Assembly: GCF_017303055.1 (NCBI RefSeq)
Contig: NZ_JAEKJT010000004.1
Location: forward strand, 496,001-560,000
DNA from: Halomonas litopenaei
Lineage (GTDB): Bacteria; Pseudomonadota; Gammaproteobacteria; Pseudomonadales; Halomonadaceae
Direction: 5' to 3'
Length of the DNA: 64,000 bases
Below the pieces are notes generated by a model, which saw nothing but the letters and a program-made list of their open reading frames with translations, had not been told where the DNA came from and did not search any database. A program made the position numbers and the translations under genes. Positions 9,641 through 18,406 of the stretch are shown here, piece by piece (position 1 is the first letter of the stretch; every line of letters begins with the position of its first letter).

Positions 9641-11014
9641 ATGAAGATCATCATTCTCGGCGCCGGCCAGGTTGGCGGCACCCTGGCGGAGCATCTGGCC
9701 CGCGAGGAGAACGACATCACGGTGGTAGACACCGACGGTGAGCGTCTGCGCGAGCTGCATACGCGGCTGGATATTCGCACGGTTTCCGGGGCGGCCTCCT
9801 ACCCCATGGTGCTGCGTCAGGCAGGCTGTGAAGATGCCGACATGCTGATCGCCGTGACCAACTCCGATGAAGTCAACATGATCGCCTGTCAGGTGGCCCA
9901 TACCCTGTTTCGCACACCGACCAAGATCGCCCGTGTGCGCGCCACGGCCTACCTCGCCCGCAAGGGCCTGTTTGCCCATGAGGCCGTCCCTATCGACGTG
10001 CTGATCAGTCCCGAGCAAGTCGTCACCGATCACATCCGGCGCCTGATCGAGCATCCTGGTGCCTTGCAGGTGCTGGAATTCGCCGGGGGCCTGGTCCAGC
10101 TGGTGGCGGTCAAGGCCTTCTACGGTGGCCCGCTGGTCGGCCAGGAGCTTGGCTTCCTGCGACGTCACATGCCCAGCGTCGACACACGCGTTGCCGCCAT
10201 CTATCGCCGCAATCGCCCGATCATTCCCCGCGGCGACACGGTCATCGAAGCCGACGACGAGGTCTTCTTTATCGCCGCACGCCGTGATATCCGCGCCGTG
10301 ATGAGTGAGTTGCGACGGCTCGACCGGGATTTCCGCCGCGTCGTGATCGCCGGTGGCGGCAACATCGGCGAGCGCCTGGCCGAACATCTCGAGCACAGCC
10401 ACCAGGTCAAGATGATTGAACACAGCCTGGACCGCTGCACCCAGCTGTCAGAACGCCTTGACCGCACCGTGGTGCTGCACGGCAGTGCCACCAGCAAGCG
10501 GCTGCTGGAAGAAGAGAACATCGAAGACTGCGATATCTTCTGTGCGCTGACCAACGACGACGAGGTCAACATCATGTCGTCGATGCTGGCCAAGCGGATG
10601 GGGGCCAAGAAGGTTCTCACCCTGATCAACAACGCGGCCTACGTCGACCTGGTCCAGGGTGGCGAAATCGATATCGCCATCTCGCCTCAGCAGGCCACGA
10701 TTGGCAGCCTCCTCACCCACGTTCGCCGCGGCGACATCGTCAACGTGCACTCGCTGCGCCGGGGTGCCGCGGAGGCCATCGAGGCGATTGCCCATGGCGA
10801 CAGCCAGTCATCGCGAGTGGTGGGACGCGCCATCGGCGACATCGATCTCCCCGGGGGCTCGACCATCGGCGCCATCGTGCGCGGCAAGGAGGTCTTGATC
10901 GCCCATGACGACGTGGTAGTGGAAAGCGGCGACCATGTCATCCTGTTCGTGGTCGATAAACGCAAGATTCGTGACGTCGAGCGCCTGTTCCAGGTCGGGC
11001 TGACGTTCTTCTGA
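9641..11014 (+). CDS. trkA: Trk potassium uptake regulator TrkA
   Basis: 457 residues, the usual length for two-repeat TrkA. It is the cytosolic NAD(H)/ATP-binding gating ring of the Trk K+ uptake channel. Two RCK units are visible: the first starts [19 protein letters not shown] (residues 1-19), the second [20 protein letters not shown] near 230-250; each is followed by a TrkA-C domain. The start at 9641 fits the family; the frame is open 19 codons upstream. trkH follows 143 bases later, the arrangement known from Halomonas elongata. High-capacity K+ uptake is the first response of these halophiles to salt stress. Confidence 0.96.
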   Translation: MKIIILGAGQVGGTLAEHLAREENDITVVDTDGERLRELHTRLDIRTVSGAASYPMVLRQAGCEDADMLIAVTNSDEVNMIACQVAHTLFRTPTKIARVRATAYLARKGLFAHEAVPIDVLISPEQVVTDHIRRLIEHPGALQVLEFAGGLVQLVAVKAFYGGPLVGQELGFLRRHMPSVDTRVAAIYRRNRPIIPRGDTVIEADDEVFFIAARRDIRAVMSELRRLDRDFRRVVIAGGGNIGERLAEHLEHSHQVKMIEHSLDRCTQLSERLDRTVVLHGSATSKRLLEEENIEDCDIFCALTNDDEVNIMSSMLAKRMGAKKVLTLINNAAYVDLVQGGEIDIAISPQQATIGSLLTHVRRGDIVNVHSLRRGAAEAIEAIAHGDSQSSRVVGRAIGDIDLPGGSTIGAIVRGKEVLIAHDDVVVESGDHVILFVVDKRKIRDVERLFQVGLTFF

Positions 11015-11157
11015 TGCGCATGGCGTTACCTCGAGAGACGACCATCGAGTTACCACAAGGAGAGCCGCCGCATGAGTCCGTTCCCGACCGGGCTTGAGAC
11101 GACGACCCGTTCACTGACATCTTCCCCTTGCGCTACTTTGCACAGGAGCCGGATGGC

Positions 11158-12606
11158 ATGAGCCTGAGAATGATTCTGCGTATTCTCGGGCTGCTGCTGA
11201 TGATGTTCAGCCTGACCATGGTGCCGCCCATCGCCATTTCGCTGCTGTTCGGCGATGGCACCTGGGACGCCTTTCTGATCGCCATTGCCATCACCGTGTT
11301 CACCGGTGCTGCGATGTTTCTGCCGAATCGACATGCTCGGCGGGAGCTGCGGACCCGTGACGGCTTCCTGATCGCCGCCATGTTCTGGACGGTACTGGGG
11401 CTGTTCGGTTCCCTGCCACTGATGCTGACGGGAAGCACGGCGCTGTCTTTTACTGATGCCGTTTTCGAATCCTTCTCTGGGCTGACGACCACGGGTGCGA
11501 CGGTCATTACCGGCATCGACTTCCTGCCGGAGGCCATCCTCTACTATCGTCAGCAGCTGCAGTGGCTAGGCGGCATGGGCATCGTGGTCCTGGCGGTCGC
11601 CATTCTGCCGACCCTCGGCGTCGGCGGCATGGCGCTGTATCGCACGGAGATTCCGGGACCGCTCAAGGACTCCAAGCTGACCCCTCGGATCACCGAGACC
11701 GCCAAGGCACTGTGGTACATCTATGCCACCCTGACGCTAGCCTGCATGCTCGCCTACATGGCGGCGGGCATGGATTGGTTCGATGCGCTGGGCCATAGTT
11801 TTTCCACGGTCGCCATCGGTGGCTTCTCGACCCATGACGCCAGCATTGGCTACTTCGACAGCGCCTTGATCGAAGCGATCTGTGTGGTATTCATGCTGAT
11901 CTCGGCGCTCAGCTTCAGCCTGCACTTCCTGGCCTGGCGCGAGCGCCGCATCAGCCACTACTGGGAAGACTCCGAGGCACGGTTTTTGCTGCTGTACCTG
12001 ACCGGCCTGGCGGCTATCACCGTCATCGTGCTGTGGCTGACCGGCACCGAGGAGACCACGGTCGGCCTGCGCCACGGCATCTTTGAGGTGGTCTCGGTCG
12101 CGACCACGGCCGGATTCTCGGTGGCCGACTTTTCTGCCTGGCCAGGCGCCTTGCCGCTACTCCTGTTCATCGCCGCCTTTGTCGGCGCAAGCTCAGGCTC
12201 TACCGGTGGCGGCATGAAGGTCATTCGCATCATCCTGATCATCAAGCAGGGAATGCGCGAGATCATGCGCTTGATTCACCCCAACGCCGTGATCGCCGTC
12301 AAGATTGGCAAGGTCAGCGTGCCTGACGGCATTGCACAGGCGGTCTGGGGGTTCTTCTCGGCCTACGTCCTGCTGTTCTTCCTGATGCTGGTCGGGGTCA
12401 TGGCCACCGGCGTTGACCAGGTCACGGCCTGGTCCACCGTAGGCTCCGCGCTCAACAACCTGGGCCCGGCGCTGGGTGAAGCCAGCCTGCACTACGGCGA
12501 TATGCCGGCGATGGCCAAATGGATCCTGGTGATGGCCATGCTGATGGGACGCCTGGAGATCTTTACCGTACTGGTACTGTTCACACCCGCTTTCTGGCGC
12601 AAATAG
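11158..12606 (+). CDS. trkH: Trk potassium channel subunit TrkH
   Basis: 482 residues from the ATG at 11158, chosen because AGGAG lies nine bases upstream; an ATG-like start ten codons earlier has none. It forms the K+-conducting membrane dimer on which the TrkA ring sits. The four pore-loop filters can be seen: TTTGATVITGID, STVAIGGFSTHD, VATTAGFSVADF and NNLGPALGE, each with a central Gly as in the SKT superfamily. About ten to twelve hydrophobic segments are present. It is 143 bases after trkA and probably shares its transcript. It ends 26 bases before the convergent LysR gene. Confidence 0.94.
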   Translation: MSLRMILRILGLLLMMFSLTMVPPIAISLLFGDGTWDAFLIAIAITVFTGAAMFLPNRHARRELRTRDGFLIAAMFWTVLGLFGSLPLMLTGSTALSFTDAVFESFSGLTTTGATVITGIDFLPEAILYYRQQLQWLGGMGIVVLAVAILPTLGVGGMALYRTEIPGPLKDSKLTPRITETAKALWYIYATLTLACMLAYMAAGMDWFDALGHSFSTVAIGGFSTHDASIGYFDSALIEAICVVFMLISALSFSLHFLAWRERRISHYWEDSEARFLLLYLTGLAAITVIVLWLTGTEETTVGLRHGIFEVVSVATTAGFSVADFSAWPGALPLLLFIAAFVGASSGSTGGGMKVIRIILIIKQGMREIMRLIHPNAVIAVKIGKVSVPDGIAQAVWGFFSAYVLLFFLMLVGVMATGVDQVTAWSTVGSALNNLGPALGEASLHYGDMPAMAKWILVMAMLMGRLEIFTVLVLFTPAFWRK

Positions 12607-12632
12607 TGCGGACTCCTGGGCCGCGTCGACGC

Positions 12633-13541
12633 TCAAGCGTGTCCGCCTGCCGACCTGCCCGCTTCAGCGTCGGCAGCCGTCCCCATCACCAGCAGGGCAC
12701 GCTCGGCTCTGGACGATAGCGGCCATTCAGCCCGATGTATCAGGTAGAGGGTATCCGCCACCTCGGGCTGCCCCGTCACCACCCGAAGGGAGGCCTGCTG
12801 CTCAAACGCCTGACGGGCGAAGCGTGGCAGCACGGTAAAGCCCAGCCCCTCCGCTACCGGCGCCAGAATCAAGCCGATCTGATTGGTGAAGCCGCTGATT
12901 GGCCAGTGGGCATAGCCGGGGGAGCCCGGAAAGCGTCGGCTCAACAGTCGAGACGCCAGCGCCTTGCCATCCGGATGGTCGATGAACCCCAGCGACATCA
13001 GGTCATCCCAGCGCTCTACCTTTGCGGCGGCAGGCACGATCAGCTCCAGCGGTTCCGTCGCAAACTCGCTGACGGTCAGCCTCGGGTCATCGGGACACTC
13101 GATGACCAGCCCCATCTCTACCCGCGCCGCCAACACCGCGTCGATGATGTCCTGGGTCGGCCCGAAGCGATGTCGAATGCACAGGCCAGGCGAGCGCTTC
13201 TGCAGCTCCAGCAGCCGGGGATACAGCGCCAGGCCGATGCTCCCCGGCGTCATCAGACTTATCTCGCCATGATCATCGCGATCCCCGGCCAGACGCAGCT
13301 TAAGCCGCTGGTCCACCTCCGCACGCTCCCCCAGATAGTCGACCAGGGCGTGCCCCGCCGGGGTCAGTTCGAGCTGCCGCGGCCGTCGGATGAACAGCGC
13401 CCCTAGCTCGGCTTCAAGTTTCTGTACATGCTGACTGACGGCCGCCTGGGTGAGCTCCAGTTGATCGGCAGCCCTGGTGAAGCTTCCCTGTTCGACCAGG
13501 GCATGAAAAGAACGTAGCCAGAGCGGATTAAGCATAAGCAT
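12633..13541 (-). CDS. LysR-family transcriptional regulator
   Basis: 302 residues. The winged helix-turn-helix fills the first 65 residues (SFTRAADQLELTQAAVSQHVQKLE) and a periplasmic-binding-like effector domain follows from about 90. The effector cannot be told from sequence. It is divergent from the VOC-protein gene with 93 bases between, the classic layout in which a LysR protein controls its neighbour and itself. A T-N11-A palindrome (13545-13559) lies next to its start. Two ATGs (13541 and 13535) are both possible. Confidence 0.88.
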   Translation of the reverse strand: MLMLNPLWLRSFHALVEQGSFTRAADQLELTQAAVSQHVQKLEAELGALFIRRPRQLELTPAGHALVDYLGERAEVDQRLKLRLAGDRDDHGEISLMTPGSIGLALYPRLLELQKRSPGLCIRHRFGPTQDIIDAVLAARVEMGLVIECPDDPRLTVSEFATEPLELIVPAAAKVERWDDLMSLGFIDHPDGKALASRLLSRRFPGSPGYAHWPISGFTNQIGLILAPVAEGLGFTVLPRFARQAFEQQASLRVVTGQPEVADTLYLIHRAEWPLSSRAERALLVMGTAADAEAGRSAGGHA

Positions 13542-13544
13542 CTA

Positions 13545-13559
13545 TTATCACCACCATAA
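13545..13559. promoter_or_regulatory. Candidate LysR operator (T-N11-A)
   Basis: TTAT-N7-ATAA, an inverted repeat with the T-N11-A form of LysR-type boxes, is centred in the divergent spacer between the LysR gene and the VOC-protein gene. It overlaps the presumed leader of the regulator, which suits autoregulation. Confidence 0.4.
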
Positions 13560-13634
13560 GCGGCACACTATTTTCATTATAGCCATCACCGCCCAGACTG
13601 TGTGCATTCACTCCACAGCAAGAGGCAACGAGAC

Positions 13635-14171
13635 ATGAGCTCATCCCATCAGGACCGCCCCAACTATCCACGCAGCTTCTCCCATATCGGCATCTCGGTA
13701 CCGGACGTCGAGGCGGCCGTGGCGTTCTACACCGAGGTCCTGGGCTGGTACCAGATCATGGCCCCCACCACCATCGAGGAAGACGACTCCGCCATTGGCG
13801 AGATGTGCACCGATGTCTTCGGGCCTGGCTGGGGCAGCTTCCGCATCGCGCACCTGTCCACGGGTGATCGCGTCGGTGTCGAACTCTTCGAGTTTGCCAA
13901 CCATGAAGATCCCGAGAACAATTTCGAATACTGGAAAACCGGCGTCTTCCATTTCTGCGTGCAAGATCCGGACGTGGAAGGGCTGGCGGAGCGCATCGTC
14001 GCCGCCGGCGGCAAGAAGCGCATGCCCAAGGTCCGTGAATACTATCCCGGGGAAAAGCCCTACCGGATGATCTACATGGAAGACCCCTTCGGCAACATCC
14101 TCGAGATCTACTCCCACAGCTATGAATTGACCTACTCGGCCGGCGCCTATCAGGACGAGAGCAACGCGTGA
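13635..14171 (+). CDS. VOC-superfamily (glyoxalase/bleomycin-resistance) protein
   Basis: 178 residues. A single vicinal-oxygen-chelate module: two beta-alpha-beta-beta-beta units, the first starting SFSHIGISVPDVEAAVAFYTE, the second GVFHFCVQDPDVEGL. Likely metal ligands are the His in SHIG, the Glu in VGVELFEF, the His in VFHF and the Glu in GNILEIYSHS, so the metal site looks intact. Possible roles are lyase, dioxygenase or isomerase on a small molecule; the substrate is unknown. The start at 13635 has AAGAGGCAACGAG upstream. It is divergent from, and probably regulated by, the LysR gene. Confidence 0.82.
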   Translation: MSSSHQDRPNYPRSFSHIGISVPDVEAAVAFYTEVLGWYQIMAPTTIEEDDSAIGEMCTDVFGPGWGSFRIAHLSTGDRVGVELFEFANHEDPENNFEYWKTGVFHFCVQDPDVEGLAERIVAAGGKKRMPKVREYYPGEKPYRMIYMEDPFGNILEIYSHSYELTYSAGAYQDESNA

Positions 14172-14256
14172 CATGGTGATCGACAGGCCTGGGATGGGTA
14201 CCCTCAAGCCCCTCCTTGCGTCACGAATCATGACAATAGCGTGATTTGCCGACGGA

Positions 14257-14284
14257 CAGGGCAGGCCATGTTTGGCCTGCCCTG
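14257..14284 (+). terminator. Terminator after the VOC gene
   Basis: Perfect 12-bp stem (14257-14268 with 14273-14284) and a TGTT loop, followed by CTGGTTC. It closes the VOC-protein transcript about 85 bases after the stop. Confidence 0.72.
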
Positions 14285-14332
14285 CTGGTTCATGGATAAT
14301 CGATCCTTCACATTCTTCAGGCCTCGAGGCCC

Positions 14333-15565
14333 ATGAGCGAGATCGACGACACCGTACTGGCCGAGCGGCCGGAGACCCAAGGCGGCCCACGCCGCGATAT
14401 CACCGTTGGCGAGACCACCTTCACCTTGCTCGGTACCGCCCACGTCAGCGCCGAAAGCGCCGACGAGGTTCGCTCGCTGATCGATTCAGGCGACTTCGAT
14501 GCCGTGGCTATCGAACTCTGCGATGCCAGACACAGCAACCTGGCCAACCCTGACGCCCTGGCGGAACAGGATCTGTTCCAGATCTTTCGCCAGGGCAAGG
14601 CCGGGATGGTAGCGGCGAACCTGGCGCTCGGGGCATTCCAGCAACGTATCGCAGAACAGTCAGGCATCGAGCCGGGGGCCGAGATGCGTGCCGCCCTGGA
14701 GGCCAGCCAGCGCCACCAGCTCCCGCTGTTGCTGATCGATCGCGACGTGGGCCTGACGCTGAAAAGGATCTACCAGAATGTTCCCTGGTGGCAGCGTTTT
14801 AGCTTGATGTCCGGGCTACTGGGCAGCGTGCTGTCCCGCCAGGAAGTGTCGGCAGAGGAAGTGGAGCGCCTCAAGCAGGGTGACGTGCTGGAGTCGACCT
14901 TCAGTGAGTTTGCCGCTGAATCCGAAACCCTGTTCACCCCGCTGATCAGCGAGCGTGATCGTTACATGGTCATGCGCCTGGCCCAGCAATGCCCGCCAGG
15001 CAAGTTCCGGCGAGTGCTGGTGGTGATAGGCGCGGGTCACCTCAAGGGCATGGCGGAGCACCTCGAGGGCCCTCCCTCTCAGGCTCCAGACGAGGAAATC
15101 GCCGCGCTGGAGGCCACGCGTCCCGCCTCCAAGGTGTGGAAGATGGTGCCCTGGATCATCACCGCACTGGTCCTCACGGGCTTCGCCATCGGCTTCTCGC
15201 GCAACACCGAGCTTGGCTGGCAGCTGGTGGCAGAGTGGTTCATCATCAACGGTGCGCTGTCGGGCATCGCCACCCTGTTCGCCCTGGCGCATCCCGTCAC
15301 GGTCATCGCCACCGTCTTTGCCGCGCCGCTGACCTCGCTTAACCCGACCATCGGCGCAGGCTTCGTCGCTGCAGGCGTGGAGCTGGCCATGCGCAAGCCC
15401 AAGGTGCGTGACTTCTCCACGCTGCGCCACGATGTGACCGAGGTGAAGGGCTGGTGGAGGAACCGTGTGTCCCGCACGCTACTGGTCTTCCTGACCGCCA
15501 CGCTCGGGTCCGCTGCGGGCACCTGGATCGCCGGTTTCCGGATCGCCGGCAGCCTGTTCGGCTAA
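14333..15565 (+). CDS. TraB/GumN-type membrane protein
   Basis: 410 residues. The N-terminal 230 residues match the TraB/PrgY group: FTLLGTAHVSAESADEV with a GxxH-type motif, then AVAIELCDARHSNL, DRDVGLTLKRIY, and an ERDRYM...GAGHLKGM block. Similar folds have been proposed to be metal-dependent (Tiki-like) proteases, with the GTAHV His and the late GAGHL His as candidates. The C-terminal 150 residues carry about four membrane helices. In enterococci PrgY reduces pheromone activity; in gammaproteobacteria the role is unknown. It is a single-gene unit bounded by hairpins at 14257 and 15584. Confidence 0.8.
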   Translation: MSEIDDTVLAERPETQGGPRRDITVGETTFTLLGTAHVSAESADEVRSLIDSGDFDAVAIELCDARHSNLANPDALAEQDLFQIFRQGKAGMVAANLALGAFQQRIAEQSGIEPGAEMRAALEASQRHQLPLLLIDRDVGLTLKRIYQNVPWWQRFSLMSGLLGSVLSRQEVSAEEVERLKQGDVLESTFSEFAAESETLFTPLISERDRYMVMRLAQQCPPGKFRRVLVVIGAGHLKGMAEHLEGPPSQAPDEEIAALEATRPASKVWKMVPWIITALVLTGFAIGFSRNTELGWQLVAEWFIINGALSGIATLFALAHPVTVIATVFAAPLTSLNPTIGAGFVAAGVELAMRKPKVRDFSTLRHDVTEVKGWWRNRVSRTLLVFLTATLGSAAGTWIAGFRIAGSLFG

Positions 15566-15583
15566 GCGGACCATCGATCGCAT

Positions 15584-15614
15584 CCACCTCGCCGTCGCTG
15601 ACGCGGCGGGGTGG
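15584..15614 (+). terminator. Terminator-like hairpin after the TraB-like gene
   Basis: CCACCTCGCCG (15584-15594) pairs with CGGCGGGGTGG (15604-15614) with one G-T wobble and a 9-base loop, 19 bases after the stop. Confidence 0.55.
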
Positions 15615-15693
15615 AAGGCGCCTGTCACCCGCTAAGCGTTGCTCTGGACCATCCTGCGTTCCCGCCCCCTCCACCGCTCCGCCGAGGCAATCG

Positions 15694-17277
15694 TCAGCTC
15701 TGCTGCCGCCCGCTCACTCGTAATCTCATGTTTTCCTCCAGCGCCGATGTCTCGGTGCGGCTGCAGATCCAGTCATGCACCAAACGACCTCGATGGTAGG
15801 TTTCCTGCACCGCGCCACTCATGCCTTCTGCAGGAGCCGAGATCGCCTGGCGATAGGCTCTGACGACGCCTGCAGGCAAGCCAGCCGCCCATGCGCCAAG
15901 TACTGGCGACGACGCCTCCTGGCGATCCAGTAACTGATGAAACTCCTGCATGGGCAGACGCAATGCCGGCAGGGCAGCGTCCAGCAGGCCGCATATCGTC
16001 CGAAAGCCATCTAGCTCCTGGCGCTCCCTGTCGGGGTCAAGGTATTCCAGCCGAGTTGCCAGATCCTCGAGAGACTCCATCAAGATGCGACACCCGGGGT
16101 CCACGGCCAGCAAATTGACCCGGGGCGTCCCCTCTCTGACCTCCGCCAACCGCTGCAAGAACGCATCGGCGCCGTGGTTGACCAGGATCCTGCCCAGGGC
16201 CAGGCGCAGGTAGTGGAAGAACTGGCCCGGCCCCTCAGAGCGGTCCCGCTGATAGCGCGCCAGAGCCCAGTCCAGCATGCCGCCTAGACTCCAGCGTCGC
16301 ACTACCCCGTGGCGGCAGAAGCAGCGCTCGTTGAGCGCAGTGGGTCGCTGGCCTTGGCGCCGCTGAAAGGTATCTTTCAATTGGGTCATCAAACCTGCGG
16401 GATCTATCAAACCCCGTTCCACGATGGCCTCGAGCCGGGCCAGGGTCTGCGCGATGGCATCGGCGGCATCGACCAGGTAGGCGGCCGGGTGACGGCTTCG
16501 ATGGGTCAGTCCCAGCGCCCCACGCATGGCCGTTTCGATAGCGGCCTCACTACGGTAGCTGTTGCCCGTAAAAGGCCCAGACAGGGCCTGCTCGGGCCAT
16601 GGTTCATGCCGTCCTAGCAATGTTGCGCTCTGCGTATGGGTCAGGCTGATACCTTCCAGGGTCACAATGCTGCGCAAGGCCTGGGCACGTGCATCAAAGC
16701 GGCATAGCTCCGCCAGCACCGCGTGCCCCTCCTTCTTGTCGACGGACAGCCCCCCTGCCGTCATTCCTCCAAACTCCGGCAGGTGGCTGTCGAACCAGCC
16801 ACACACGGCAAGCTCTCCCGCCTGACCGAAGGGAGGACGACCGACATCGCAAAGCAGGCAGCCAACGTCGACCAGACAGCCGAGCGCAGTGTCGAGTCCT
16901 GTCAGTTCGTGCCTGGCGGGCTCCTGCTCAGTCAGCTCTTTTTCTGCCAGTTCGTGCCTGGCCAGTTCGTGCTTAGCCAGGTTGCCGTGGAGCTTGCGAT
17001 AAATCAGGTGGACGATACGGCGACCCACTTGCTGACGTTCAAGCGCCAGCGACAGCAACCGTCGATCGCTGTCCTGGGCCAGGATTCCCCCCTGCTGCGG
17101 GAGCAACTGCAGTCGACGAACGCTGGCGCTATGAATGACCCGAGAACGATCCTTGTCGAGACGACGCTCGAGCAAAGGAAGCGACAGATCGACCTCCTGT
17201 GCATCATACGGCCAGCCACCTAGCCGTTGATCATCGGGCTGTGGCCGACAGGAAAGAAAACGCTGGTGTAGGTGCAT
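15694..17277 (-). CDS. Degenerate dGTPase (Dgt) homologue lacking metal-site histidines
   Basis: 527 residues, colinear with E. coli Dgt (about 505), a hexameric HD-type dGTP triphosphohydrolase. Shared blocks run the whole length: DRSRVIHSASVRRLQ, ERQQVGRRI, CDVGRPPFGQAGE, LCRFDARAQALR, SRHPAAYLVDAADAI and RQELDGFRTICGLLDAALP. The catalytic centre is altered: the first metal His is Leu77, the HD motif is Cys143-Asp144, and the GH of PPFGHFGE is Gln152; Glu155 and the last metal ligand Asp273 remain. Residues 101-125 are an in-frame five-unit repeat (HELAR-like) inserted just before the HD region. There are no stops or frameshifts, so it may be a regulatory pseudoenzyme or a recently decaying gene. 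GGGAG precedes the ATG. Confidence 0.82.
   Translation of the reverse strand: MHLHQRFLSCRPQPDDQRLGGWPYDAQEVDLSLPLLERRLDKDRSRVIHSASVRRLQLLPQQGGILAQDSDRRLLSLALERQQVGRRIVHLIYRKLHGNLAKHELARHELAEKELTEQEPARHELTGLDTALGCLVDVGCLLCDVGRPPFGQAGELAVCGWFDSHLPEFGGMTAGGLSVDKKEGHAVLAELCRFDARAQALRSIVTLEGISLTHTQSATLLGRHEPWPEQALSGPFTGNSYRSEAAIETAMRGALGLTHRSRHPAAYLVDAADAIAQTLARLEAIVERGLIDPAGLMTQLKDTFQRRQGQRPTALNERCFCRHGVVRRWSLGGMLDWALARYQRDRSEGPGQFFHYLRLALGRILVNHGADAFLQRLAEVREGTPRVNLLAVDPGCRILMESLEDLATRLEYLDPDRERQELDGFRTICGLLDAALPALRLPMQEFHQLLDRQEASSPVLGAWAAGLPAGVVRAYRQAISAPAEGMSGAVQETYHRGRLVHDWICSRTETSALEENMRLRVSGRQQS
16903..16977. repeat. 15-bp tandem repeat, five units, inside the Dgt-like gene
   Basis: Five contiguous 15-base units (16903, 16918, 16933, 16948, 16963). 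Units 1 and 4 are identical (CAGTTCGTGCCTGGC) and unit 5 differs by two bases; units 2 and 3 are diverged. On the coding strand they encode residues 101-125 as HELAR/HELAE/KELTE/QEPAR/HELT-type pentapeptides. Confidence 0.85.
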
Positions 17278-17460
17278 GGGGCTCCCCGCGCGTCATCGCG
17301 CTCATTATCGTAGTTGTGTCAAAAAGAGAGCCTGTCGCAGAAAAAGTGCAGGCGAACTAAGACATTTACGACAATGAGTGCCCGATTTGCGGGAATAATG
17401 ATGTAGCTGATCAGCGATTCATCTGCCTAAAACTTCGCATCAGCACATAACGACCGAGTG

Positions 17461-18300
17461 CTAGCGCCCCTCAGTTGATGAGGATGGTGCCTGCTGAGCT
17501 CTCCTCAGCGCTGCCAGCCTTGTCATCGAGGGGGTGGGCGTCTCGATCTTGGTGTAGTGACGACTGGCCGCATAGCTGTCATTGAACACATCAAAGTAGT
17601 CGTCGAGCACCTGAGCCGCCGCCACGTCACCGCTTTGCCGCAGCAACTCGGCTGCCACTTCTGCCGTGCACAGGTGTGCCTGGGAGGCCGGCTTGCGCAG
17701 CTGATAGCGGGTCAGGCGATCGGTGCGAAGGGGTAACACGGGAAGGTGTTCCAGGTAGGGGCTCTTGCGAAAGATCCGACGTGCCTGGCGCCAGGTGCCG
17801 TCCAGTAGAATCAGCACGGGAATGCGCCCGTCTTCCACCTGGGTGACGGCCTCTACCTCTACCACGCGATCCGCGTAGTCAGGCTGGTCGTCAGGAAAGA
17901 CCACGAAGGGCGCGTAGCGCGGATCAGCGAGCAGGGCCAGCAGGGTGTCATCTGGCGCCGTGCGATACCAGGTGAAGACGCGAGTCGTGGCCAGCACGTC
18001 AGCAATCAGCCGTCCGGTGTTGGTGGGCTTGTGATGTTCCAGCGGATGCGTCATCAACCACACCTGCACCCGGCTGTCGGCCTTGGCTTGATAGGGACAG
18101 AGGCAGTTGAGTTCCGGCAGATTGCAGCCTTCACAGCGGGTCACGAAGCTGCCGCGCGCCTTGAACTCGCGACGCGGAGGGCGGGGGTGGCCAGTGGCAG
18201 GATCGACCGCGGCAGACTCGGCGCCATCGCTCATGGGCGCAGCATCACGTTCGGCGTCGAGCGAGGCGGCAGGGAAAGCATCACAACGGGAATCACACAT
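17461..18300 (-). CDS. tapA: DTW-domain tRNA acp3U transferase (TapA-like)
   Basis: 279 residues from the ATG at 18300; a TTG at 18333 and an ATG at 18234 are alternatives and none has a clear ribosome site. The DTW family transfers 3-amino-3-carboxypropyl from SAM to U47 of tRNAs. Seen here are the Cys cluster CEGCNLPELNCLC (zinc-type, about residues 57-69), THPLEHHKPTNTGRLI, and the family signature in LLDGTWRQARRI. The N-terminal 45 residues are low in conservation and Ala/Asp rich. It is followed on the other side by the sirtuin gene on the same strand, 106 bases upstream. Confidence 0.85.
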   Translation of the reverse strand: MCDSRCDAFPAASLDAERDAAPMSDGAESAAVDPATGHPRPPRREFKARGSFVTRCEGCNLPELNCLCPYQAKADSRVQVWLMTHPLEHHKPTNTGRLIADVLATTRVFTWYRTAPDDTLLALLADPRYAPFVVFPDDQPDYADRVVEVEAVTQVEDGRIPVLILLDGTWRQARRIFRKSPYLEHLPVLPLRTDRLTRYQLRKPASQAHLCTAEVAAELLRQSGDVAAAQVLDDYFDVFNDSYAASRHYTKIETPTPSMTRLAALRRAQQAPSSSTEGR

Positions 18301-18406
18301 GGCAAGGAGGGTGCTGAGGCAAAGGGCGCCCAATCTACCACGCCAGACGGAACACGTCAGTCACGCTGCCAGCACCGCGTACCCGCCACGACCGTCGACA
18401 TCGCTA

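Noticed and set aside
14333..15565. Conjugation or pheromone system because of the TraB-like protein
   Set aside because: No other transfer gene is present; TraB-like proteins are common chromosomal genes in non-conjugative contexts.
15694..17277. Calling the Dgt-like gene a pseudogene
   Set aside because: There is no stop or frameshift, the start and ribosome site are intact, and the whole C-terminal half is well conserved. It is kept as a CDS with lost catalytic residues.
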